The notes under the pieces were generated by a model. The model had not been told where the DNA came from, did no database searches, and saw only the letters and a program-made list of their open reading frames with translations. The position numbers and the translations under genes are program-made. A DNA stretch of 64,000 bases from Protula sp. h YS-2021 (lineage: Eukaryota > Annelida > Polychaeta > Sabellida > Serpulidae): the NCBI GenBank assembly GCA_949752745.1, contig OX457028.1, positions 27,430,645 to 27,494,644 on the forward strand, in the 5' to 3' direction. Below, one piece after another: positions 34,501 through 45,389 of the stretch (position 1 is its first letter; every line of letters starts with the position of its first letter).

Positions 34501-37419
34501 GATTGAAATCAGTAATATCTTACATAATATAGCCTTATACAATTTACGCTAACACTGTGTTTGTTTGTGATGACAGCGAAAGTGTTGCGGATGAGGCGAG
34601 GTGATGGAAACACACTACTTCACATATGCGCGCGACAAGCCCACGGTGACTTGCTACAAGCGCTGCTTAAGTACGTTCTGCTTATTTCGAAATATATAAA
34701 TTTGTTTTAAAATAGATGCAATCGTACATTTTCATAGCTAAATTTTATAATTATTCAAAACATGAATAAAGCAAATCAATGGTATAAATATTTGTTGTTT
34801 TTTATTTAAACGACGGCTTATCATTATATTAAGCATGTCTCATTTAGGAATTTGTGAAATGTATCTGGGTAATTTCTTGAAAAATTGTAATATAAATATT
34901 GAATATTTCCTTTAAGATTAAATATCATCAGACTAAATACTTTTAAAGATAGATATGAGCGATACTCATTATGATTTAAGGTTTTCCACGAAAAAGTTGT
35001 AAGCAGTTGTTTTTATATAACTGGGGCGCAAACTCTACCCATACACAACAAAAAACTGAATACAAAACTTTCAATCTACCAAGTCTGAGCTATGCATAGC
35101 ATAGCAATTCAAAGGATACTTATACGAATGAAGTTGTAATTGTTGTATCCTTACAGAGCTGGCAGTAGCCTTGAAAGAACAAACGCCAGTGGCAATACTG
35201 TGCTTCATGATCTCGCATGGCAAATGTCCATTAAGTCAGTTTCAAGCAAACAAATTTTACGGGTAAGCTTTAACTTATCATCTATTCTCGAAGTCGACTA
35301 ATTAATACTGAATTAAAATGTTATCAAATCAAAGTTATTTTCTTCGGGTAAGGAACTCTCAACAACCCAGAATACTTGCTCCCATTGAACGATTAATGTG
35401 AAATAATTAGCTCATTTTTTCCTCATCAGATCTAGACGCTTTTAGTACATCATGTATGGCTATTTTATCCCAAAACTCAATATTCGTTGCATAAGTTACC
35501 AAATTAAAACAAAGCACAATCGAAAAGTTAAGAAAGATTGCCGATTTTGACAAGACCGTTTTCAGTACTCATGAAAGATAACTTATGATAAATATTTGCT
35601 TCAAATTTCATTTAAGACTGTCTTTTATTTTATGTAGAACTATGAACTGATCATGAGACACGCAGATCACTGGTTTAGTGAAGCACATCCCGAAATGGTA
35701 GTCCATCAAAATAGTTCGTCTGGAGATCCGAATATGAAGGCAGTAAGATATCTACTGGAGTGCATCACAAATAAAGAAGGCTATAGCGTGTTGCAATATA
35801 TCAATGCACTTTGTGTCCCAAAACTAATGTTATATATATATAGCCTAGAGAATGTGTATAAATTTTATGACGGCGATATGTGCATTTTTGATGTTACAAA
35901 TCTTACCCCTGAAACCGCTGCGCATGATATGAAACCTAGGACTAACGAGCTCATGCGTGGCTACCAGAATGACAGGAACAACAAAGAAAAACAAGAAGCA
36001 AATCAAAGTGAGCCCAGTAACACAAGTAATCTTCACCCAATTCCCGACCATGCACTGGGGTCAGGAATAGATGATACAATTAAGGGTCAATTGGATGAAC
36101 AAGTCACACAGCAAAACCGTCAAGACAAAGAACCGTTGAATGATAGTCACTCAGGGGCTTTCAAAAGAAAAGCTCCTCCGGAAAAACCAAAGTGTCCCAA
36201 TTCACTTCTTGAAATCCTAATCAAAAGCAAAGATAAAGATGGCGCCACGTTGATGCTTGATGCAAGCCCAATTAAGTACCTAGTGCAAGAGTATCGCGCC
36301 ATCTATAAACTCTTTTATGTTGTTGCTGGAATTATACATGTCATACACATGTCACTGTATAGCCAATTTGCTCCGAAAAATCTTCAAAAACTTTGGATTC
36401 ATGATCTAAATGATTCAAACCCCAAACCCTCAAAGAATGAAACCCATGCTAATTTGTTTCTTATCTGGCCTGTTCTAACAGCTCTGTACTCTATCATTTA
36501 TATTTGTTTAATATTTGCCGCTGCCTGTCGTTTTGCTAAAGATCCAGATCAGAGTTACACACCCGAACCCAACATTTCCACAAACACCACCCTTGGACGC
36601 CTTCTGCGCAAACGCACTATCAAACGAGTGGCGTTATTTCTTTATAAACTAGGGTATTCCTTGGCAAACAGCTTTAGCTTGGCTTTTGCCTTATTGTTTT
36701 CGGTATCTACATTTGTGTGGTATGTCTTCTATCTGGAGGACGATAGGCGACAGTTACTTGTGGCTGCAGCGGTTTTGATTTGTGGGTGGTTACAAACAAT
36801 ATATTTCCTGCGCGTGTTTGAGACAATACATATCTTTCTTGTTATGGTGAATTATATGATGTTTCGCGATGTCTTGTTCATTGTAACAATTAGTTGTTTT
36901 ATTTATGTTGGTTTTGCGTCAATGATCTACACTTTTATCCAAGTCTCCAACGAGCTGATTGATCAAAATCCTGTTTTTAACGACGCTGCTTTTCTTATTT
37001 TTAATTTCATGCTGGGTACAAAACTGATATATAAAAACGAAAGGATATCAAAAGAAGCCTTTGATGAAGTTTCATTCAATACTGGATATTTAACGGCTGG
37101 TTATGTCATATATATGATTCTTACTACAGTTCTCTTCATAAACCTTCTCATTGCCATGATGAGTGACACGTACGCCGATGTGCGTAACCGAGAGGGCACA
37201 CACTGGCGTGTGGAAACGATCGCCGACGCTCTTTCTTTGGAAAACAAACTTCTTCCGTCTTCCGTAGCTAATTTTGCAAAACAGTCCCGACTTGCTTTGC
37301 TAGATCACGAAGTTAGATGTGAAAACGATCGTAGATTGTTATATATCTCCAGAGACAAGGTTGATCTAAAAGTTCCTGTTTTCTCAAAATATTCAGCTGT
37401 ATCCTTGAAAAGGCAGTGA
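28559..37419 (+). CDS. TRPV-like cation channel, six coding exons
   Basis: Exons are 28559-28754, 32615-32736, 34127-34277, 34577-34670, 35157-35262 and 35638-37419. GT/AG ends and phases (1, 0, 1, 2, 0) agree, giving 816 residues. The ATG follows an AG acceptor directly, with an in-frame TAG upstream, so a 5' untranslated exon is likely. Residues 16-223 form ankyrin repeats (DGGESVLHVCV, DKAGNTVAHHIARR, TDGTPLHIAASNGD, GDGNTLLHICARQ, ASGNTVLHDLAWQ). Exons 3-6 correspond one to one with exons 2-5 of the minus paralogue, and the exon before the membrane exon is 106 nt in both. Exon 1 of the minus gene covers exons 1 and 2 here, so one intron was gained or lost. The exon 3 start (34127) was chosen because other AG sites give stops; it is the least certain boundary. 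Confidence 0.86.
29355..31645. mobile_element. Nested cluster of GATATC-module MITEs
   Basis: A fragment in one orientation (29355-29600, ATGAATGCCATTTTCACATT) is followed by an older copy in the other orientation, with body 29603-30156 and remainder 31049-31365. A complete younger copy (30157-31041) splits that older copy. Another fragment in the first orientation runs 31370-31645. All share modules such as TTTTTGATATCAA, TTGAGATCAAAAAT and TTTTGCTATCAA. Confidence 0.75.
30157..31041 (-). mobile_element. Complete GATATC-module MITE inserted in an older copy
   Basis: 885 bp, starting ATGGAATGCCATTTTAACAT and ending GTGATAACGGCATTCCATA. CAAATAT flanks it on both sides (30150-30156 and 31042-31048) as a 7-bp target duplication. 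Removing the element restores the phrase CAAATATTTCATTTTTGC that other copies carry uninterrupted. It is the inverse orientation of the 32801 copy, whose ends match base for base in layout. Confidence 0.82.
32801..33687 (+). mobile_element. Complete GATATC-module MITE in intron 2
   Basis: 887 bp from TATGGAATGCCGTTTTCACA to AAATGGCATTCCAT. The target duplication is ACTTCTC (32794-32800 and 33688-33694). The ends are inverted for about 10 bp perfectly (ATGGAATGCC), then imperfectly. The interior is a chain of near-palindromic words (GATATC, GATCTC, GAGATC) every 15-35 bases, with no ORF. A 7-bp duplication is unlike Tc1, PIF, piggyBac or hAT and nearer to the P or Dada groups, so the superfamily is left open. 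Confidence 0.85.
33695..33870 (+). repeat. Tigger/pogo-like terminal sequence interrupted by the MITE
   Basis: Bringing the MITE flanks together gives CAGTAGAACTTCTCGGTTAA followed by GGCCATCTC. This resembles the CAGTxxAACCTCxxTTAAxx ends of pogo/Tigger elements. No transposase is seen; the other end is uncertain. Confidence 0.4.
34671..35156 (+). other. Intron 4 of the plus TRPV-like gene
   Basis: AT-rich intron between a GTACGT donor and a TTACAG acceptor. Intron 3 (34278-34576) and intron 5 (35263-35637) are short and equally featureless. Confidence 0.8.
35638..37419 (+). CDS. Terminal exon of the plus TRPV-like gene: pre-S1 linker, S1-S6, TRP helix
   Basis: Residues 224-816, intronless. 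The TRPV pre-S1 order is present (CIFDVTNLTPET, LLEILI, MLDASPIKYLVQEY). A polar insert of about 90 residues rich in Asn, Gln, Glu and Lys separates the first two blocks. Approximate spans are S1 445-463, S2 495-519, S3 566-588, S4 595-617, S5 634-658 and S6 707-732. S6 ends INLLIAMMSDTYADV and the TRP helix reads HWRVETIADALSLENKLLP, close in pattern to vertebrate TRPV5/6 (LIAxMGDTHWRV, then WRAQVVATTVMLERKLP). The pore loop (FNDAAFLIFNFMLGTKLIY) has no acidic filter residue at the usual place. Both paralogues end with a VDLK-[IV]-P motif. Confidence 0.88.
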   Translation, partial: NYELIMRHADHWFSEAHPEMVVHQNSSSGDPNMKAVRYLLECITNKEGYSVLQYINALCVPKLMLYIYSLENVYKFYDGDMCIFDVTNLTPETAAHDMKPRTNELMRGYQNDRNNKEKQEANQSEPSNTSNLHPIPDHALGSGIDDTIKGQLDEQVTQQNRQDKEPLNDSHSGAFKRKAPPEKPKCPNSLLEILIKSKDKDGATLMLDASPIKYLVQEYRAIYKLFYVVAGIIHVIHMSLYSQFAPKNLQKLWIHDLNDSNPKPSKNETHANLFLIWPVLTALYSIIYICLIFAAACRFAKDPDQSYTPEPNISTNTTLGRLLRKRTIKRVALFLYKLGYSLANSFSLAFALLFSVSTFVWYVFYLEDDRRQLLVAAAVLICGWLQTIYFLRVFETIHIFLVMVNYMMFRDVLFIVTISCFIYVGFASMIYTFIQVSNELIDQNPVFNDAAFLIFNFMLGTKLIYKNERISKEAFDEVSFNTGYLTAGYVIYMILTTVLFINLLIAMMSDTYADVRNREGTHWRVETIADALSLENKLLPSSVANFAKQSRLALLDHEVRCENDRRLLYISRDKVDLKVPVFSKYSAVSLKRQ

Positions 37420-39924
37420 TACATATTATTTTATAAAATTTAAAAAAATTTAACATTTAATTGTTTCTCTTTGAAACAATGAAGCAGTTACTCAGCTGAT
37501 CCAATCCAAATTGACCTTTTGTCACATTCACAAAGTGACGTATTGTTGCAAAATTAACTGTTATGATTTTACAGGCTTTAAAAGAAAACTGCATTTGAAA
37601 CTAAATGCATAGTTTAGAATCATATAAAGTGATTTGATTAGAAAACTGTTGTTTGATTTCATTTTATTTTTTGCATCTCAAATAGAATTCCCAAAGACAA
37701 TGCTGTGCATCCACACAACGAACTTTAAATGTTATATTTTAAATGTTTTAAATCGATGAGCAAACAGGTGATATGATTTAATACCAGTCAACTCAAGATA
37801 CGTTTCAGGTGATTTTAAATGGTTTGCAATCCAATGTAGGCATCGCCCAAAAGTGTTTAAAGTTTAAACTGTGTTGATTGTATGGAATGTATTTGTATAG
37901 TTGTTGTACTTGTGTTCGTTGTCTTAAAGAATCATATGTTATTTTACTTTTGATGATAGAGTCGTAATTAATCCTATTTTTCTTAGAAGATAAATGCATT
38001 AATTAGAATAATTATCTTCACTGTCTAAGTAAATTACTTGGTGTCTGTCTTGAGCCTCCTCTTAACTTTATCTTACGCCTTGTAACTTTTTGCGCTTTAT
38101 GCGCCTTTAAGCACAAACGTTTGAAGAACAAATTTGTCTTTAAGCGAAATTAACGCTTGGCAAAAGTTGAAGCAAACTGTGCTAGCATGCCAGTTTATTT
38201 ATGTGTTATGGAAGATACAAGTTAAGATAATTTGTTCTTTATGTTCGTTCTATGTACGCACTCTGTTTCTCCAGTCAAACTTGTACATTCACCAAGATTG
38301 GTGCATAGCCATTAATGGCCTCAATAACTGAAATACAGTCAGGTCAATGTAATTACTGAACGGATCAATGATCATGATTAAAGGTCATTTCTTTTTGGAC
38401 CTCCATTGTGTCGTCAAGATCAAGACATCACAATGAAGTTATTCATATTTTAGCTGTTTTGTGCAAACATTGATCCTTTTGTTATGTCATTGTCACGAAA
38501 TTGGAGTTCCCAAAACGGGATAAGTCAGTAGTATGAGTGGTGTTAAGAATCTAAGGAGAATATGAAGGTCTATGCACGTCTTTTTTTTTAATTTAACAAT
38601 AAATAAAATATTAAAAAGCAATTATTAAACACATTTTCTCCTTGCTTCCTATAGCTGAAAGCGTTTACGTGGAGCTTAACTAGAACCAGAACCGGATAAA
38701 TGGTGGTTCAACAACTAGTTATGTTTATAAACTTTAAGTGTAAATCAATTGCAAACATCGATGAACGCACAAATATCATTTACAATACGTAAACAATTAC
38801 TAATATTGAGTTGAAAATACTCAATATAAAGTATTTCACCCTTTCATTTGTAAAATATATATCTTTGAAGATTTACAATCAAAACGCAGTCGAAACACTG
38901 GTGCTTCCGCCAAATATAAAACCAGTCTTGAAGAGTTTCCTCTCTTTTTGTTCAATTTATCATATTTTACAATACAAATTATCATATATCGCCGCTTGTT
39001 ATGAAGAAGTTACTGACTTCAAATTTCAAACTGTTGTTTATAGTCTATTCAAAAAGGTTAAGGGCGTACCCGAAGTGTGGCTCAGGTACGATTTTCTTCA
39101 CGAGAACCGGTTACATTTGGCCCGATGAACAGCAGTTTTTGACCTAGTTACGCAGTTCTGGAACCAGTTATGCCCACGTAAACGCACACATACTCATTCT
39201 GCATATTTTTGGACACTTTACAATACGAAACAAAACACTACTGTCTCCAGCGTCACCCTGCGTCCCTAGGCACGTTGGTCGAGAGCTGGCTCCCACCACT
39301 TAAATTATCCCAACATAACCAATTCCAGTTCAACAGCTTTGCAGTTCTTAAGTTCCTGAATTGGTTAAAAATTTGGTATTTTGGTACTTTTTCTGAACAT
39401 GTTAAAGGGAAACTCAACCCTCACTGGCATTGAATGGAATTTTGAATTGTGGGACAGGAAGAGCAAACCATTGCCATGTTAGACCATTAGAAAACCATAG
39501 CTCTACAACAGGGGACCTTGTGATTATCAGTGCAGCGCTCTGGCACAGAGATGCAACTTCCACTTGATATGAACATTTTATTTTGTCGGGGTTTTGTCTT
39601 ACATTTCTCAAATAGTAAAAAGGTTTATTTTAATGTTCACAATGATCAGCAGTATCATCATATGTTTTATATATTTCTATTTTGATTTGTTAACATTTTC
39701 AATTGTTTTAATACTTATGTAGCACATGTTTAATCAAGACTTACTTTTTGGCCAATACTTATCATTTTTGTGATGCAGAAACCTTTTCGTTTCTTGGTTG
39801 AACAAATCAAATGCTGACAAAGAATTAAAGAAGTGATATCCATTATCTTACTTCCCATTTCTGACAAAGTACGAATCGAAAATGATCAGATGTCAGCACA
39901 CTGTGAGTAGCCTAAGACTGAATT
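37420..39924. other. Downstream flank of the plus TRPV-like gene
   Basis: The 3' untranslated region presumably lies at the start; AATAAATAAA near 38600 is one possible polyadenylation signal, but far. The ORFs at 38134-38331, 38811-39128 and 39209-39433 show no domain. No repeat ends were identified. Confidence 0.45.
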
Positions 39925-40235
39925 AATGAAATATCTTGTAGACGTAGAAGCCATCACTATGGGCTTTCCAATGTGTTTTTCACTGTTTATCGAGATCGAA
40001 AACAATAAAAATTTTTGTAGAACAAATAGCACCACGTGAGCACCCTTAACAGGTGCCCTGTTGCTATATTTTACAATGCTTGTCAATCAACCGACCAACA
40101 AGCGTCGGAGCAGTTCCTGCCATGTGATCAAGCCATACCCTACTTATTGCACCAGACGATTCCAATTGATAGGGAGGTGGTCGGGTACAATTATAGTGTT
40201 GGCTTCTACATCTACAAGATATTTTACTCATAAAA
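39925..40235. repeat. Short element with inverted ends at the left edge of element B
   Basis: The left end has ATATCTTGTAGACGTAGAAG and the right end has CTTCTACATCTACAAGATAT, inverted. Its inner part (CCTTAACAGGTGCCCTGTTG, then AACCGACC) recurs inverted at 45.4-45.6 kb. Confidence 0.6.
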
Positions 40236-40499
40236 ATGAGTATTAAGAAATTAAATACTTTAGTTTTAATTTCAAAAATATCGGCTTGTAGACAACGAAC
40301 CCATTACTATGGGAGACTCGAACTTGTTGTGGAAATTGAACACCAAATGCATACGAACTGGTTGACACACTGTTTACAAGACATTTTGTCGCAAAAAAGG
40401 CAGAATTAAAAGAGATCGAGTACGATTTATCTTTCAATTTCTGCCCATTCAGTAGCAATTAACATCGTACAGTGTGGTCCACAACGAAGTGCCCATTGT

Positions 40500-40945
40500 G
40501 AACAATATGAAGATCGGCCATGCTAACATTGTCATACGAGCGAATGTCCCCCGCTGTTTTCACAAAAGAGAAGAATCTAGTAAATAGCTAAGTTGCCTGC
40601 TAAACCGTGTACCGACTCCTCGCAGTAGCGTATTTCACCATGTGCAAAACCGCACTGTCCAAAAAGAGAACCATGGTACAAGACACCACTGTGCCGGGTC
40701 GGCAACACAATAGTCACGTGATAGGCAAGCTGATATGATGTCGCTGCAGTTCCGAACTGACTCAACCCAAAGTCTATCTAGCGGCCTTCCTTCTATTGTA
40801 AGGCTTCTTTCCAGCGGACTGTTGGGGGGCCTGCAAGGAGAACTATCATGAATAACTGATTCAGTAGCAACTTACGGGCCAAGGCTATGCTAATTTTTCA
40901 AGAAATCATTTTGAACTCTTGTAAATAATGCTTAATAAACGTGTT
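40500..40945 (+). repeat. DIRS-like terminal region, copy 3
   Basis: It has CACCATGTGCAAAACCGCAC, then GCAAGGAGAACTATCATG, GGCTATGCTAAT and GCTTAATAAACGTGTTT, in the same order as the copies at 5.6 and 7.6 kb. Confidence 0.6.
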
Positions 40946-41459
40946 TGGCCCAACAGTCAACCCGTAGTAAGTCGCACATCGACACACCATTAGCATTACG
41001 CAAGGAATGTGTGCTACCTGTCTGACCTGATGAGTTTTAATTGATAATCGCTGTTGAATTACATCTTCAGGTTTTTTTAATTATATCATCATGTGCCAAG
41101 AATATAGTTTTCTTGATATAATTAGAAATAGACGCTTTGGAAAGATCTCCAGTAATACTACGCATGAAATAATAGATATGAAATAATGAAATAATACATA
41201 AATAGACGACGCTGTAACGTGTTGCAATAAGTACTCGATTGTTTATTATACGCGAGTAGTAGGGAGACGGGACATAACGACGCTGTGTCGACACCGCCAC
41301 GTAACCTCACACCCCGCAAGGCTGGTATCACAATTTGCTTAAACGTACCTAAGCTTTTGGTCGTAATGCCCGCCTTGCCCAAAAAGGACGGTAATGGTAA
41401 TAGGACCATCGCCTCCCATGAACCATTGACCCGACTAACTGAGTTTTGCAAGACGTGTA

Positions 41460-41828
41460 TTCCTTCGCGTCGCTTACCAACGCCACTAGAAATACACACT
41501 TTAAGGTAAGTAACTTGTCTGAGATGACCGAATGATGGACAAGTGCCGATGTGAGATAGTTCAAAACCAGTGACAAATCCCAAGGTACCACTATCATGTC
41601 AGAAATAGGCCGTTCTAACTGAAATGACCTGAGTAAATCCGACAACACCTCACACGAGGACAACTCATAACCCGATTCTCGCTTCAAAATAAACGTGAGC
41701 GCCAAGCGGTACGTCATAACCGATCTAACCGACCCCTTTCTGACCTCGGAAAAGAAAAAAGTCGGCCACTGCAACTGCGTCGCTGCTACAGGATCTATAG
41801 CCCTATCAAGACACCATAACTCGAACAA
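41460..41828 (-). pseudogene. Tyrosine recombinase fragment (element B)
   Basis: The frame begins at 41828 and carries QWPTFFFSEVRKGSVRSVMT, then PWDLSLVLNYLTSA (near 41585) and DKLLTLKCVFLVALVS. These match DIRS-family recombinases (WDLSLVLxxLxxxP, then LTLKTxFLLALAS, then the R of the catalytic tetrad). Where the Arg of SxKRxSE would stand, the sequence reads SDAKE, so the catalytic Arg is displaced or lost. The His and Tyr region is not recognisable. Confidence 0.6.
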
Positions 41829-42003
41829 TCACCAATGTGACAAGTACACTTTGTTCGTGGAGTCTGAGTCTTTATATATGAATTCTGCCCATTCTCTGCA
41901 TTACTCGGTGAGAGAAACCTTGGATTTCAGGAACTAAAAGTTTGAGTCGAAACTACTGAGGATTCGGGTGATAATGTTTCCAATGTGGTTGACGCAGACT
42001 GCC

Positions 42004-42594
42004 TTACTCCAGGAGAAGTGGAAGACTCACGGTAACTGAATCAACAAAGGAAACAAGACAGTAATGGAAGATTTGGGGGATCTTTGTGAAGACGTTTATC
42101 ATGAGAGACGACGGTGGAAACGCAATAAACACCTGCATTGGCCACTGATGCAGCAACGCATCGATTGCTATTGCCGCCACATCCGGACACGGAGACATGC
42201 ACACCGGAAGACGATGGTTGATACGATTGGCAAAGAGATCGACCTGCGCAGGACCCAATAGAGACTGCGAAGCAATCCAGTGAAACTTTTAATCCACTAA
42301 CGCCCACTCGGTGTGAGCAACCTTACTCATCCGAGAAGATAAGTCCGCGAGAACATTCAGCCTGCTTGCAATGTGACAGGGCTGAAAGAACCTCAATAAA
42401 CCACAATCTCGAGCAACCAAGAGGACCTGCTTAGTGAGACGAGACAAGGCCGGTGAGCGCGTGCCGCCCTGCTTTGGCAAATAAGACACCATCGTCTGAT
42501 TGTCTATGAGAGGCTGAACCACGTCAATCTGCACCTGCTTAGATGAAGCTGGAAGAGAAAAGTGCACATCTTTCAAAAGATTGGGTTGAAACAA
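42004..42594 (-). pseudogene. DIRS-type RNase H region (element B)
   Basis: The first frame (from 42594) has LSRLTKQVLLVARDCGLL and HIASRLNVLADLSSR, then HTEWALVD. The next (from 42258) has VDLFANRINHRLPVCMSPCP, then AIAIDALLHQW and FIAFPPSSLM. These are the conserved blocks between RNase H and recombinase in DIRS-like pol proteins (NxxADxLSR, TEWxL, DLFAxRxNxxLP, DPxAxxxDALxxxW, AFPP). Frames change between blocks. Confidence 0.65.
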
Positions 42595-42817
42595 CCACTA
42601 ATGTAGACCTTGAGAGCCAAAAAGGAAAGCGGTATCCGATGATCCGGCAACCTGACTGGACGCCATGTCTTCAAAACAACACGTTGAAACTCCCGGAAAT
42701 GATACCTGGCTAGTTCAAACGTCTTTTCCGTTGCCACTAATAGACCTAGAAGTGACTCTAATTAGGAAACACGAAGCCTGGGTGTAGACACGATCCGAGC
42801 AATGAGAGACATCATTT

Positions 42818-43356
42818 TTAGCTTCGACTTTCTGTGGGAAACGCTCTAGCGCTCACCAAATCTACCAGTTCTCCCAAAAACACTATCTTCTGAGCTGGAA
42901 CCAACTCCGACTTGTTGCAATTGACTAACAAACCCAGAACATCGCACCGGCCAGCAGAACATCCAGATGAGTTAAAAGGAGCTACCTGTTCATGTTTACA
43001 TACAACCAATCGTCGGGATATTGGAACAGAAGCAAACCTACTTGAAGATTTCAGGGTATGACTAACTTCATCAAATGGGTAAAAACAAATGGTGCGGTCG
43101 GCAAACCGAATGGTAGGACAAGAAACCAATAACTCCGAACCACTACCCTAAAGGCGAAAAAACGATGCGACGCGACTGGTAAGCCTCCGTCTTTACATGC
43201 AACACCTTTGAAGGAGGTAACCACGACCAGGGACGGTAACGAGCATCCCATAACAACTGCAGTTTGCCCATGCGAGCCTGTAACACTTTTGACACACAGT
43301 CGACAAGCCCATGAAATCCTTCCGTGGCGGTGGTTGAGACTGAGCCGCACAGACAA
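42818..43356 (-). pseudogene. DIRS-type reverse transcriptase fragments (element B)
   Basis: LVLPFGLPTAPFVFTHLMK (near 43120-43065) is RT motif B. YPDDWL at 43020-43003 is the catalytic box, in another frame. LGLLVNCNKSELVPAQKIVF followed by LGELVD (about 42937-42860) is the segment downstream of it. At least two frameshifts separate the parts. Confidence 0.68.
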
Positions 43357-43399
43357 AGGATGGTCGACTAATCTGCGGTTGTGATGTCGTCATCGAGGC

Positions 43400-44566
43400 A
43401 GACGATTTATCCGCAATATCCGCCACCGAAAAGTCGATAGCCGACGCCTTTTCCCATTCATCCGGTAAAACCTCAACGCCCGGAGGAGTGGGAGTGCGCG
43501 AAAGGGCTTTCAGTCCTCCGGCGTCATGACCCACGGTGAGGCGTGATACGGCATAGGTGCAAAATTGTTGACGATGCAGTGTGGGTAAGGAGCAGCGGAG
43601 CGGAACGTGAGACCGTAGTACATTACTCCCGGAGGGTTGAGTCAAATGTGTATGAGTCTGTTCATTATCACTGACCATCACAGACTCCTCTTCCCGGACG
43701 ACGAATTGTCTGCTGAAAAGAAGGAGCAAGACGCATAAATCGAACGTCGACGCAGTCGATGTTCATTGCCCGTCAATGGCTGTATAGCGGACATGAAGAG
43801 AATGAGCGGCGGTGCATCTCCTCCGGTGACGACGGTGCTGTCGTAATGGTGGCCTGATTGAGACGCGAGTCTAAGCAACGTCTCGAGCTCCTCGTCTGAA
43901 GCGTGTCTTAATGTGTCATGATGCAGATTAAGACTTAAAGGGAACTTCTTTAAAGGCGACGGTTCTTGTTTTCAAGAGGAAGATCCCCACAAAACTTGCT
44001 TCACTGCGGTAGAAACGTTTAAATCCAAGTCATAAATAAATGTTGGACAGACGCTTAGTGAGGAACTGTTTTTGTCTCCAGTATGAGATCATTGATCAAC
44101 ACAGTGTGTAACACCAATTGAATGGGGGCCTGTAAAGCAGGCGTCGCAGTCACAACAGAAGTTTCTATGGGTGACGTCACATCCACCTGACCGGAATCGA
44201 TGATGTAAACACCCGGTGTCGATACTACAGATTCCACAAGTGTCAACGGAAGAGCTTTAGGATTGAGTTTATTCCGCTGTGTCGATCCCTGTGCATATGT
44301 ATCCAATTTGACCACTTATGAATCGATGCAGACGACTTGTCACTCTTGGGACGCTTGCGACCTTTTTCCCGAAACCTGACAGTCTCTGGCTGTTGCAACA
44401 AGGACAAAATGGAGTCGTCAAGATGCGCACATTGGTCGCAACGGTTGTCCAATGTGCATGGTTTAATCCCCCGGCGACGCAGGCAGGCAGTACATATTGA
44501 AGGCGGGTCACCGGTACGCTTGATGTGAGCGCAGTAGTCCGGAATTGTCAGTGAATCTACAACCAA
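43400..44566 (-). pseudogene. gag-like region (element B)
   Basis: The frame from 44566 holds ICTACLRRRGIKPCTLDNRC followed by DQCAHLDDSILSLLQQ, with paired cysteines, then a basic stretch GRKRPKSDKSS. A later frame has WEKASAIDFSVADIADKSSA. The first block is shared with elements A and C. Gag identity rests on position and basic composition. Confidence 0.5.
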
Positions 44567-44699
44567 ACAAACAATATAAATTTGTGGTCATAACTGACAG
44601 TAATAGATAAAACATATTATATTAATGATAAAAGACCAAAAAGACCATATAATATCATTAAAATGTTTTAGAAGTAAAGCATAAGATGCACAGCACGAC

Positions 44700-44965
44700 C
44701 TAATGTCGATACCCGTCACTGCAGCTAGTGTCAAGTGATCGAGTCGTCGCATGCAAGACCCGACGCAGTCAAGGGTCGTGCCACTCACGATCGTTCCGAC
44801 ACAATCACCGGACGTTATATACACGGCTTGGCCTCGTGCCAACCCGTGCCAGTCACGTATCGTGAAAAACACGACACGGTCTGCTGCCAACCCGTGACAG
44901 TCACGTATGATAAGAGACACGAGAGTTGCTACAGCAAGCCCGTGGAAGACAAATCTCCTAAGCTG
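44700..44965. repeat. CGTGACA-rich terminal region of element B
   Basis: Repeated CCCGTGACAGTCACGTAT and CCCGTGCCAGTCACGTAT words, shared with 12.66-13.25 kb in element A. Confidence 0.55.
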
Positions 44966-45389
44966 TGACATTTGCGTGTCCCAAGACCCTATAACACTCC
45001 AAGAGCATAGGGGAAGAAGGACGGCCGAAAGTAGAGCCGACTCAATGCAAACTGTTTGTTGACAAGGAGGGAAACCCTCAAAATGGAAACTGAGAAGATC
45101 GCCCAGAAACCATCTTACTGTCTATTACACATAACCTAAACTATGTTCTTGATGGCAGGGAAGCATTTACCAAAGAAAGGCCGGTCTGACAAAACCAGAA
45201 CTACCATGTGTAGCAATCAGCAAAGTCAGCAAATTGGTCAAAACGTACACCAAACAAGATAAAACTTACGGTTTACGTAAATATGATAACCACGATAAAA
45301 AATATCAAAAACATTGCGCATTTATCTTGATTTTGATCCACTATTTTTTTACCACAGAGTAATTGGAGGAAAATCTTCTGTAACTCGGA

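Noticed and set aside
13943..37419. Assignment of the two channels to TRPA or TRPC
   Set aside because: The pre-S1 FDVTNL / LLDATPMKYL order and the WRV-A-LE TRP helix follow TRPV. TRPA would need many more ankyrin repeats, and TRPC has a different TRP box (EWKFAR).
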